A DNA stretch of 64,000 bases from Tissierellia bacterium (GTDB lineage Bacteria; Bacillota; Clostridia; Tissierellales; Sedimentibacteraceae), in NCBI GenBank assembly GCA_012843025.1, contig DURT01000083.1, positions 27,880 to 91,879 of the forward strand, written 5' to 3'. This document shows, piece after piece, positions 17,596 through 25,480 of this stretch. A program made the translations under genes and the position numbers. The notes beneath the pieces are model-generated. The model saw nothing but the letters and a program-made list of their open reading frames with translations. It did no database searches and was not told the DNA's origin. Positions within the stretch are counted from its first letter, which is position 1. The number at the start of each line of letters is the position of its first letter.

Positions 17596-18093
17596 TTAGT
17601 TTAAATATTTATGCTCATCATCATTTTCATATATATTCAATTCATCCTTTAAAAACTCCAAGTTGTATTCATAATCCTCTTCAGAAATTTGATTGTTGAT
17701 AAGCAGTAAATCCAATTTGCTTTTTCTGTCTTCAAACAGGAATATTTCTTTACAGGGCCATACAATGTTTCGCTTTTTTTCTTCATTGGATTTTAATATG
17801 GAAATATTAATTTCATTTTCCGGCAAATCAATTATTGTGCCCATAAGATGGAACTTATTTATTTTTATATTATTTTTTTCAAATATATTTCTAACATTTT
17901 TAATAAACAAGTAATGCTCTCTTTTAATTTCATAAGCTACATGGTCATTTAATAGATCTTCTGCCAGATCGTAGTTATAAAATTCTACATGAACATCATA
18001 CATGGAATTTTTATCTAAAGTGTCAAATTTAATTTTATTTTCAATTAATTCAGCTATGTTTGAATCAGTAATTTTATTATTAAATCTATACAT
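17596..18093 (-). CDS. Hypothetical protein downstream of rarA
   Basis: 165 residues, acidic, soluble, no motif I can name. The internal stretch RKSKLDLLLINNQISEEDYEYNLEFLKDEL looks like a short helical pair. Its start overlaps the end of rarA by 8 bases, so it is translationally coupled to it. Function unknown. Confidence 0.75.
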   Translation of the reverse strand: MYRFNNKITDSNIAELIENKIKFDTLDKNSMYDVHVEFYNYDLAEDLLNDHVAYEIKREHYLFIKNVRNIFEKNNIKINKFHLMGTIIDLPENEINISILKSNEEKKRNIVWPCKEIFLFEDRKSKLDLLLINNQISEEDYEYNLEFLKDELNIYENDDEHKYLN

Positions 18094-19402
18094 TTTGTCC
18101 CCCTTCTTGTCGCAAGTACTCCAAAAATCTCTTTATTTTGCTCTCATATCCTGATTCCTTAGGCTCATAAAACCTAGTATTCATTTTAGGCATGTAAGTT
18201 TGTTTAACATAGAATTTATCATAGTCATGGGGGTATTTATAATCTTTAACCCTGTTTAACTTGGATGCACCCTTATAATGCCCGTCTTTTAAATGAGAAG
18301 GCACTTCATGGGATTCACTTTCAATTGCCTTCATAGCTCTGTCTATAGCTAAGTAAGAAGCATTGCTCTTTGGAGCACAAGCTACATATATTGCTGCCTG
18401 GGCAAGTATTATTCGGCCTTCTGGGAAACCTACTATTTCTACTGCTTTAAAAGCATTTACAGCAACCTCCAAGGCCCTGGGATCTGCATTTCCTACATCT
18501 TCGGAAGCACAGATTATTATTCTTCTTGCTATAAATTTAGGATCTTCTCCTCCCTTAATCATTTTTGCAAGCCAGTACACCGCTGCATCAGGATCTGAAC
18601 CTCTCATGCTCTTTATGAAGGCTGAAACTGTATCGTAGTGGTTGTCTCCGTCTTTATCATAATTAATTTTTTTCCTTTGAATACACTCAAGGGCAACCTC
18701 TAAGTCTATTTTAATAATCCCGCCTCTTTCTTCAGTTGTTTCAACAGCAATTTCCAAAGCGTTAAGGGCGCTTCTTATGTCTCCATTGGCATATTCTGCA
18801 ATATGGTTTAAAGCATCTTCATCTATTTCAACTTTTTTATTTCCATACCCTCTTTTATCAACAAGGGCCTTTTTTATAACTTTCTTAATATCATCCTTAG
18901 TAATATTTTTGAACTCGAATACCATGGAACGGGAAATTAAAGCTGAATTAACTTCAAAGTAAGGATTTTCCGTAGTTGCCCCTATTAATATTATAGTACC
19001 ATTTTCCACATAGGGAAGCAAGGCATCCTGCTGAGCTTTATTGAAACGGTGAATTTCATCAATAAAAAGTATAGTTCTTTTATTATAAATGGACAATTCA
19101 TCTACTGCATAGTTTATTTTTTCCTTAATATCCTTTATGCCGCTAGTTACTGCATTAAGGGTAGTAAAGTTTTTGTCTGTAGTTTTAGCGATAATCTTTG
19201 CCAAAGTAGTTTTACCCGTTCCCGGAGGTCCATAAAAAATGGCAGAAGTGAGTTTATCCGCTTCTATAGCTCTTCTTAAAATTTTACCCTTACCTACAAT
19301 ATGTTCTTGTCCTACAAATTCACCTAAGTTGACCGGCCTCATACGTTCTGCAAGAGGCCCTTCCTTTTTTCTCATCTCATATTGCATTTCGAAAATATTC
19401 AT
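18086..19402 (-). CDS. rarA: Replication-associated recombination protein A (MgsA/RarA AAA ATPase)
   Basis: AAA+ ATPase of 438 residues acting at stalled replication forks. RMRPVNLGEFVGQEHIVG at the N-terminus, Walker A FYGPPGTGKTTLA, Walker [18 protein letters not shown], sensor ATTENPYFEVN, and the C-terminal tetramerisation domain (SDPDAAVYWLAKMIKGGEDPK is cut short here: SDPDAAVYWLAKMIKGG). Its stop overlaps the following hypothetical gene, and its ATG touches the end of the RseC-like gene. Confidence 0.94.
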   Translation of the reverse strand: MNIFEMQYEMRKKEGPLAERMRPVNLGEFVGQEHIVGKGKILRRAIEADKLTSAIFYGPPGTGKTTLAKIIAKTTDKNFTTLNAVTSGIKDIKEKINYAVDELSIYNKRTILFIDEIHRFNKAQQDALLPYVENGTIILIGATTENPYFEVNSALISRSMVFEFKNITKDDIKKVIKKALVDKRGYGNKKVEIDEDALNHIAEYANGDIRSALNALEIAVETTEERGGIIKIDLEVALECIQRKKINYDKDGDNHYDTVSAFIKSMRGSDPDAAVYWLAKMIKGGEDPKFIARRIIICASEDVGNADPRALEVAVNAFKAVEIVGFPEGRIILAQAAIYVACAPKSNASYLAIDRAMKAIESESHEVPSHLKDGHYKGASKLNRVKDYKYPHDYDKFYVKQTYMPKMNTRFYEPKESGYESKIKRFLEYLRQEGGQNV

Positions 19403-19821
19403 TACAGTTTTTTTCCTATGGTAAATTTTAATGTATTTTTTTTCATTTCCTTTTTATCATAAGCCTTTAAAAGATAAAAGGATATTATTAAAGAAAACAA
19501 GGAGGCTATTGCTGAGATTATATCTTTATTAGGGCTGTTCAGGAGCATTTGAACTATAAATATTGTAATTATCATCATAATCAAAGGCAACCCATAAAGT
19601 ACTGCAACATGTTTTAACATTACCTCATTTTCTGTAGTAATTTCAACATAATCTCCTACTTGTAAATCACTTGTATCCGTAATATCTGTTTCCACAATTA
19701 CACTGACTTCCTTACAGCTGGCAGAGCAACTTTTACAACTTTCTCCGCAGGCTGAAACTCGCTTAACTGAAATTGTGGCTTTGTTTCCTTCTATTTTTTC
19801 AATTTTTCCTATTTGGTCCAT
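19402..19821 (-). CDS. SoxR-reducing system RseC family protein
   Basis: 139-residue membrane protein. The N-terminal soluble part contains a cysteine cluster (CGESCKSCSASCKEV), followed by two hydrophobic helices (about 75-93 and 103-120), the RseC/MucC layout. In Gram-negatives RseC works with the Rnf-like complex that reduces SoxR; in Clostridia its role is unclear. It sits between aspS and rarA on the same strand and shares a base with the rarA ATG. Confidence 0.8.
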   Translation of the reverse strand: MDQIGKIEKIEGNKATISVKRVSACGESCKSCSASCKEVSVIVETDITDTSDLQVGDYVEITTENEVMLKHVAVLYGLPLIMMIITIFIVQMLLNSPNKDIISAIASLFSLIISFYLLKAYDKKEMKKNTLKFTIGKKL

Positions 19822-19834
19822 TGTTACATCCTTT

Positions 19835-21616
19835 CTACTCTTTTTGAGGGATAGGCTGAATTCTTAATTCTTCTAACTGTTCTTTGGTAACAGAGCTGGG
19901 TGATTCAGTCATTAAGCAGGAAGCACTCTGAGTCTTAGGGAAGGCAATTACATCCTTAATACTGTCACTGCCTGTTAAAAGCATCATTAGACGGTCAAAG
20001 CCATAAGCAATTCCACCATGTGGAGGAACTCCATATTTAAATGCTTCTAATAAATAACCGAATTTTTCCTGAGCTTCCTCTTCTGTAAAACCTAAAGCTT
20101 TAAACATTCTGCTCTGTAATTTTCTGTTTGTAATACGTATACTTCCTCCCCCTATTTCATCACCGTTTATTACAATATCATATGCTTTTGCTCTTACTTC
20201 TTCAGGATTTGTCTCTAATTTTTCTATGTCTTCATCTACTGGTGATGTAAAGGGATGATGTTTTGCAATGTATCTTCCTTCCTCCTCACTGTATTCAAAC
20301 AATGGGAAATCAGTTATCCATACTAATTCAAATTTATTTTTGTCTAATAAATTTCTTTCTTTTGCTATTTCTATTCTTAAAGCACTTAATGCCGTATTAA
20401 CCACAGATTTTTTATCTGCAACTATGAATACAATATCCTTATTTTTAATTTCCAGTTGAGATATTAATTCATTAATTTCTTCTTCCTTTAAGAACTTAGC
20501 AATAGGTGATTCAAAAGTATCATTTTCGTATTTAAACCATGCCAATCCCTTTGCTCCGTGAGATTTGACGAATTTTTCAAGCTTAGAAATTCCCTTTCTT
20601 GAATAGTCTTCTGAAGCACCATCAATTTTAATACACTTAACCAATCCTCCCTGGTCACAGACTGACTTAAATGCATTAAATTCGGAATTTTTAAATATTT
20701 CTGTTATATTTTTCAGCTCATATCCAAAACGAAGGTCTGGTTTATCACAGCCGTATATATCCATAGCTTCATTGTAAGACATTCGTCTTAAAGGCAGCTT
20801 AATATCTATATTTTTTATTTCCTTAAATACTTTTTGAATAAGTCTTTCGTTTATTTCCATTACATCCTCTGCATCAACAAAGGACATTTCAATATCAACC
20901 TGGGTAAATTCCGGCTGACGGTTGGCTCTTAAGTCCTCATCCCTGAAACATTTCACTATTTGATAGTATCTGTTCATTCCAGAAACCATTAAAAGCTGCT
21001 TATAGAGCTGAGGGGATTGAGGCAGGGCATAAAAATTACCAGGTGAAACTCTACTGGGTACTAGGTAATCCCTTGCTCCTTCTGGTGTAGGTTTGGCTAA
21101 AAATGGTGTTTCTATTTCGATAAAACCTTCTTCATGCAAAAAGTCTCTTATAACTTTTGAAGTCTTGCTTCTCATTAATAAGTTCTTTTGCATAAAAGGC
21201 TTTCTTAAATCAAGATATCTGTATTTTAAACGCATTTGCTCTGAAACGTCATCATTATCTTTAATATAAATAGGAGGTGTTTCTGCAGTATCTAATATTT
21301 TAAGTTCCTTAGCATATACTTCTATATCTCCCGTAGCCATTTCAGGGTTTTTGGATTGTCTTTCATGAACAGTACCTTTTACTGCAATAACATATTCACT
21401 TCTTAATTTCTCTGCCTTTTCGAAGGCTTCCTGATCAACATCCGTATCGAAAACAATTTGAATTAATCCGGTAATATCTCTTAAATCAACAAAAATAAGC
21501 CCTCCCAAGCTTCTTCTTTTTTGTATCCAACCCATAAGTACGACTTCTTTACCTGTATCCTCTATGTTTAACTCCCCACACATATTAGTTCTTCTTAATT
21601 TTCCCATGCTTTCCAT
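19835..21616 (-). CDS. aspS: Aspartate--tRNA ligase
   Basis: Class II synthetase of about 593 residues. N-terminal anticodon-binding OB fold (GWIQKRRSLGGLIFVDLRD), motif 2 FRDEDLRANRQPEFTQVD, the bacterial insertion (GAD-type) domain in the middle, and motif 3 GIAYGFDRLMMLL. The ATG chosen is 5 bases after GGAGG; the longer start adds 8 residues with no site. Whether it is discriminating (Asp only) or charges tRNA-Asn too was not resolved. A hairpin with eight Ts lies in the gap upstream. Confidence 0.95.
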   Translation of the reverse strand: MESMGKLRRTNMCGELNIEDTGKEVVLMGWIQKRRSLGGLIFVDLRDITGLIQIVFDTDVDQEAFEKAEKLRSEYVIAVKGTVHERQSKNPEMATGDIEVYAKELKILDTAETPPIYIKDNDDVSEQMRLKYRYLDLRKPFMQKNLLMRSKTSKVIRDFLHEEGFIEIETPFLAKPTPEGARDYLVPSRVSPGNFYALPQSPQLYKQLLMVSGMNRYYQIVKCFRDEDLRANRQPEFTQVDIEMSFVDAEDVMEINERLIQKVFKEIKNIDIKLPLRRMSYNEAMDIYGCDKPDLRFGYELKNITEIFKNSEFNAFKSVCDQGGLVKCIKIDGASEDYSRKGISKLEKFVKSHGAKGLAWFKYENDTFESPIAKFLKEEEINELISQLEIKNKDIVFIVADKKSVVNTALSALRIEIAKERNLLDKNKFELVWITDFPLFEYSEEEGRYIAKHHPFTSPVDEDIEKLETNPEEVRAKAYDIVINGDEIGGGSIRITNRKLQSRMFKALGFTEEEAQEKFGYLLEAFKYGVPPHGGIAYGFDRLMMLLTGSDSIKDVIAFPKTQSASCLMTESPSSVTKEQLEELRIQPIPQKE

Positions 21617-21729
21617 AATATCCTCCATTAATTTTTTCACAGGCTTTTGTTTATTCCGTCGCAGACTCCATCTCCAATTAGTTTACTCCTCTCTATTTCG
21701 TAAATTGGAATTAGGCTGCATCCATTCTA

Positions 21730-21757
21730 TAAAAAAAACTCATCCCAGAGGGACGAG
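21730..21757 (-). terminator. Intrinsic terminator between pdaA and aspS
   Basis: Minus-strand CTCGTCCC/GGGATGAG stem with a TCT loop followed by eight or more Ts. It resembles the terminators of T-box leaders, but the T-box antiterminator motif is missing, so I call it the pdaA terminator. Confidence 0.75.
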
Positions 21758-21836
21758 TATAATACTCATTGTCACCTTTTCGGACTAATAGTCCCTTACA
21801 TTTAAAAAGTACCATACGGTTCTTTGTTTGTCAATA

Positions 21837-22652
21837 TTAAATATTTGCTGTCAGATCGTCTAAAGTCTTAAAGCAATAGCCTAAGTCCTTCCATTTTGAA
21901 ATGAGTTCATCCAAAATTTGTTCATTAGTATCTGAAGTGCTATGAAGAAGCACTATAGCTCCCGGGTGTATTCGTGGAATTAACTTGCTGAAAGCATATT
22001 CTTTAGATGGCTGATCGTTTGTATACCAGTCTACGTATGCAAGACTCCAAAAAATCGTCTTGTATCCTAATTCCTTAGCCATTTTTAAATTCTCTTCGTT
22101 AAACTTCCCCTGTGGTGGTCTATAGTATTTAGGCATTTCTTCTCCAGTTATTTCTTTGTACAATTCTTCCAAGGTACTCAGTTCTTTCTTAAACGATTCC
22201 AAATCGGAAATAGCTGACATATCTGGATGATTGTAAGTATGATTTCCCACTATATGTCCTTCCTCCACCATCCTTCTGACCAGCTCCGGTTCCTTTTCCA
22301 AATAATTACCTACCAGGAAAAATGCAGCCTTTACATCATGTTTTTTAAGTGTATCCAATATTCCGGCTGTGTTGCCATTTTCAAAACCTGCATCAAAAGT
22401 TAAGTATATGCATTTTTCTTTTGTGTCTCCCACATAGTAGGCATTGTATTTCTTTAGAAATTCTATACTTGCATTTCCTATGGGTACGGAGCCTTCTTCA
22501 TTAAATTTAAGACCCCAATTAGAAATGCCTGCCGAAACAGATACGGATATTTTTGAAAAAGTACTATAAATCAATAAAACGGTTAATACTAAAATTACCA
22601 ATATTATTACTATAAATATGTTTTTCTTAATACTTATTAACATCTTATTCAC
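21837..22652 (-). CDS. pdaA: Polysaccharide deacetylase, PdaA-like (delta-lactam de-N-acetylase)
   Basis: Membrane-anchored carbohydrate esterase 4 enzyme, 271 residues. One N-terminal membrane helix (about 12-32), then the NodB domain: LTFDAGFENGNT (catalytic Asp), HIVGNHTYNHPDMS (zinc His pair), YYRPPQGKF, IFWSLAYVDWYTNDQPS and PRIHPGAIVLLHSTSDTN. The AYVDW and IHPGAIVLLHSTS blocks match PdaA, which makes muramic delta-lactam in spore cortex. First gene before a divergent promoter region; sporulation use is inferred from family and from sigK. Confidence 0.85.
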   Translation of the reverse strand: MNKMLISIKKNIFIVIILVILVLTVLLIYSTFSKISVSVSAGISNWGLKFNEEGSVPIGNASIEFLKKYNAYYVGDTKEKCIYLTFDAGFENGNTAGILDTLKKHDVKAAFFLVGNYLEKEPELVRRMVEEGHIVGNHTYNHPDMSAISDLESFKKELSTLEELYKEITGEEMPKYYRPPQGKFNEENLKMAKELGYKTIFWSLAYVDWYTNDQPSKEYAFSKLIPRIHPGAIVLLHSTSDTNEQILDELISKWKDLGYCFKTLDDLTANI

Positions 22653-22763
22653 CCCTTTATTAATTTATATATACAAAGAATTCTAATATGTCTTTTTTTG
22701 AAAATCGTTTTTATACAAAAGTACTAGGCTAAATTCTGGCTCAAAATGCAACTTTCTGCCCAC

Positions 22764-22792
22764 TTGACAAAGCAATTTTTTGTGAATATAAT
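22764..22792 (+). promoter_or_regulatory. Consensus sigma-A promoter of the ATP synthase operon
   Basis: TTGACA, exactly 17 bases, TATAAT on the plus strand. Transcription would start near 22800, leaving a leader of about 215 bases before atpB. Confidence 0.85.
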
Positions 22793-23011
22793 AGAGCGAA
22801 AGATTTACATATATTCTTAAATGCTGAAACAAAATTTAAGATTACTATTATACTACTTCTTTTTTAGTTCAACTGAATACGATATTTCATGGGGGTTGCC
22901 TAATATGGCAAATTTTGTTATTCTATAATATGTTAATTCTGGTAACACTATTGTTAACATGGCACACTATGAAATAAAAGAAAAAGAAGTATAGATGAAG
23001 GGAGGCTGCAA
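22793..23011 (+). other. Leader of the ATP synthase operon, no confident gene
   Basis: About 215 bases between the promoter and atpB. It holds an inverted repeat TACTTCTTTTT (22854-22864) / AAAAAGAAGTA (22981-22991), a small stem TTGCC/GGCAA at 22896-22911 followed by ATTTTG, and ATGTTAA/TTAACAT at 22930-22960. No known riboswitch core was recognised. Confidence 0.4.
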
Positions 23012-23014
23012 GTA

Positions 23015-23818
23015 ATCAAAAACAAAAAAACAAAAGTCATTGTCGTATACCTAGTCATTATAGTAGCTTTGTTTGTAGGTATATTGCTTACCAACACTCA
23101 AGCTGAGAAGCATGAAACAGTTAAAGAAATGATGCGGGATGCTGTGTTACATGATGTAAATAAAATAAGTCTTTTTGGATTTATAGACGTTAACCCAGGA
23201 CTTATTTCAGCAATCGTTATTACATCTATTTTATTAATCACAGCACTAATTATTAGAATATTTGTTATTCCAAAATTTAAGTTTATTCCAACCAGCAAAT
23301 TCCAAATATTGTTAGAGGAAATGGTTGGTTTGTTTGATAATTTTGCCAAACAAAATAGTCCGCATCGTAATAATTTTTTAGGAGCTTATATTTTTGGCGC
23401 TGGTATGTATATTTTTTTTGGAACCTTATTTGAACTATTAGGTCTCCAAGCTATTACCACAATGGGACACTCCATTACCCTACCAGCACCGTTGTCAGAT
23501 ATTAATGGAGCAATCGCTTTAGGTTGCCTGTCATATTCTGTCATTGTATTCGGTGGTATACGGGCAAATGGTCTCAAAGGGTTAGTTCATGCATTAAAAG
23601 AATTTTCCATGCCGCTATCAATGAGCTTTCGTCTGTTTGGGGCAATGCTCAGTGGTGTGCTGGTAACCGAATTGGTTTATTACTATTATAGACTTAGCTT
23701 TGTTTTACCGATTATAGTAGCAGTGTTATTTACTCTACTACATGCTACAATACAAACGTATGTTTTGGTTATGCTGACCGCATCAACTTATGGTTCAGCT
23801 ACTAAACCGGAAGAATAA
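23015..23818 (+). CDS. atpB: F-type ATP synthase subunit a, without a canonical start codon
   Basis: Membrane stator subunit forming the ion half-channels next to the c-ring. About 267 residues. The essential arginine lies in SMSFRLFGAMLSG, and the C-terminal helix has LLHATIQTYVLVML. A strong AGGGAGG (22999-23005) sits 6-9 bases before GTA (23012) and ATC (23015), where an ATG or GTG is expected; the coding frame clearly runs through here (KNKKTKVIVVYLVIIVALFV). The first usable TTG (23069) would cut into the first hydrophobic segment. So the start codon seems lost, or initiation is at a weak near-cognate ATC. Six hydrophobic segments are otherwise intact. Confidence 0.8.
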   Translation: MKNKKTKVIVVYLVIIVALFVGILLTNTQAEKHETVKEMMRDAVLHDVNKISLFGFIDVNPGLISAIVITSILLITALIIRIFVIPKFKFIPTSKFQILLEEMVGLFDNFAKQNSPHRNNFLGAYIFGAGMYIFFGTLFELLGLQAITTMGHSITLPAPLSDINGAIALGCLSYSVIVFGGIRANGLKGLVHALKEFSMPLSMSFRLFGAMLSGVLVTELVYYYYRLSFVLPIIVAVLFTLLHATIQTYVLVMLTASTYGSATKPEE

Positions 23819-23850
23819 AATTTATAGGCATATGCCTGTGGTAGGAGGTT

Positions 23851-24267
23851 ATGAAAATTAAGAACATAATTTATAGGGTGGATACCCCTAATTCAACATC
23901 AACTAATAAAACAAGTAAAAATAGTAAAACAGGTTATCTCAAAAAAATTTCAATCTGCCTTTTAGTACTACTTATGATTTCAGCTTCAACCTTTGCTTTT
24001 GCTGCTCCTGAAGAAGAAGTCGTTGCGGAGGAAGGAATGGATTCTATAAGTATTAAGGCAGTTTCCGCTGCTATAACTATTGGCCTTGGTGCTGTAGCTG
24101 CTGCAATCGCCATGGGTATGGCAATTTCGAAATCATCAGAAAGCATTGCCCGTCAACCTGAGGCGGAAGGAAGTATAAGAACTAACTTGCTCTTAGGTCT
24201 TGTATTTATTGAGACGGCTATAATTTATGCTTTAGTTGTTGCCATAATGATTATATTCGTACTGTAG
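23851..24267 (+). CDS. atpE: F-type ATP synthase subunit c with N-terminal signal-peptide-like extension
   Basis: Proteolipid of the rotor ring, 138 residues, far longer than the usual 70-90. An N-terminal extension (about residues 1-52) has basic residues, a hydrophobic core and AFAA, like a cleavable signal peptide, followed by an acidic spacer. Then comes the c hairpin: TM1 (ITIGLGAVAAAIAMGM), loop SIARQPEAEG, TM2 GLVFIETAIIYALVVA with the ion-binding glutamate. The position matching Gln32 of Na+ rings appears to be Met, so Na+ coupling is not supported by that residue. Good AGGAGG site; no disruption. Confidence 0.9.
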   Translation: MKIKNIIYRVDTPNSTSTNKTSKNSKTGYLKKISICLLVLLMISASTFAFAAPEEEVVAEEGMDSISIKAVSAAITIGLGAVAAAIAMGMAISKSSESIARQPEAEGSIRTNLLLGLVFIETAIIYALVVAIMIIFVL

Positions 24268-24279
24268 GGGGTGACGTGT

Positions 24280-24759
24280 ATGAACATCCCATTAAACATT
24301 AGTTGGCAGCAGATACTTCTACATTTATTTAACTTTTCAATTCTAACTTTAGGATTGTACATACTGCTGTATAATCCTGTTAAGAACTTTATGGAGCAAA
24401 GAAAAGAATATTATAACAAATTAGACAAGGATGCAAACGACAAGCTCAATGAAGCTAAAGAATTAGAGATAACCTATGAAAAACGTATAGCTGATATTGA
24501 GAAATTGATTGAAGAAAGAAAGGCTAGCGCTGCGCAAGAAGCAAAGTTAGAGGCTAAGGCAATACTGAAAGATGCAGAAAAAAAGGCTGAAAAAATTCTT
24601 TTAGATGCACAGCAAGCCGCACAGCAAGAACGTGCAAAAATTTTAGAAGACACTCAAGAGGAGATAACTCAAATGGCAATCTCCGCTGTGGAAAAATTAC
24701 TTGCACAGTCATCATCTGGCGCCCTTAACCAGTTTTTAGATGCTGTAAAAAAGGAGTGA
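24280..24759 (+). CDS. atpF: F-type ATP synthase subunit b
   Basis: Peripheral stalk subunit of 159 residues. One N-terminal membrane helix (about 8-28, LLHLFNFSILTLGLYILLY) followed by a long charged coiled coil rich in Ala, Glu and Lys, ending in AISAVEKLLAQ. Start at MNIPLNIS, with GGGGGTG 6 bases upstream. Intact. AAGGAG inside its last codons is the ribosome site for the next gene, whose start codon is not visible. Confidence 0.9.
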   Translation: MNIPLNISWQQILLHLFNFSILTLGLYILLYNPVKNFMEQRKEYYNKLDKDANDKLNEAKELEITYEKRIADIEKLIEERKASAAQEAKLEAKAILKDAEKKAEKILLDAQQAAQQERAKILEDTQEEITQMAISAVEKLLAQSSSGALNQFLDAVKKE

Positions 24760-24760
24760 A

Positions 24761-25480
24761 GTTAAGATAGATAACAAAAATATTAGGGTCGAGGCGTTTT
24801 TATATAGCGCCGAGGCCCCAAATGATACTCAAAAACAACAATTGATAGAATTTCTGAAAAACAAATATAATAACCATGTTACTCTCACTTGGAAAGAGGA
24901 CAAAAAATTAGTGGAAGGTTTTCGACTGGAAGTTGGAACGATAGATGCTACCGACCCTAATAGTAGATGGAGATTAGAAACCGTCTATGATTGGAGCTTA
25001 ATGGCCAGATTACAGCAGCTGAAAGAAGAAATAACTCAAGTTTCAGCTAAAAGCGAAAATATTGTACCCCAAGTAAAAGAAAGAATAAAAAACTGGACCC
25101 CAAAGGTACTAGAACAAGAAGCAGAAATAGATTACGAAAACGTAAGGGTTGAGGCATTTTTATATAGCACTGAACCCCCAAGTGAAACTCAAAAACAACA
25201 GCTAATTGAGTTTTTGAAAGATAAATATAATAACGATGTTACTCTTACTTGGAAAGAGGACAGAAAATTAGTGGAAGGTTTTCGACTGGAAGTTGGAACG
25301 ATTGACCTTAATGATCCTACTAGCAGGTGGAAATTAGAATCCATCTATGATTGGAGCTTAATGGCCAGATTACAACAGCTGAAAGAAGAATTAAGCCAAA
25401 TTTCAGTAGAAAGCGATAACGTTGTTCCCCTTATTAAAGAAACAATAAAAAACTGGACTCCAAAAGCTTTGGAAAAGTAA
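24761..25480 (+). repeat. Tandem duplication of the delta C-terminal domain, 360-bp pitch
   Basis: 24761-25120 aligns with 25121-25480 without a single gap; long stretches such as GTGGAAGGTTTTCGACTGGA are identical. High DNA identity with most changes synonymous or conservative indicates a fairly recent in-frame duplication. Confidence 0.95.

Noticed and set aside
21617..21836. Possible T-box leader before aspS
   Set aside because: The hairpin CTCGTCCC/GGGATGAG with Ts looks like a T-box terminator, but the GGTGG-type antiterminator motif is absent and there is no room for stem I between pdaA and the hairpin.
22854..22991. Inverted repeat TACTTCTTTTT/AAAAAGAAGTA as ends of a miniature mobile element
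   Set aside because: The arms are short and low-complexity, there is no target duplication, and the interior does not fold along its length.
22821..22994. Short frame in the atp leader (ATG at 22821, in-frame TAA at 22926, open to TAG at 22992)
   Set aside because: About 57 codons with a stop in the middle, no ribosome site and no recognisable product. It could be a broken AtpI-like gene but nothing supports that.
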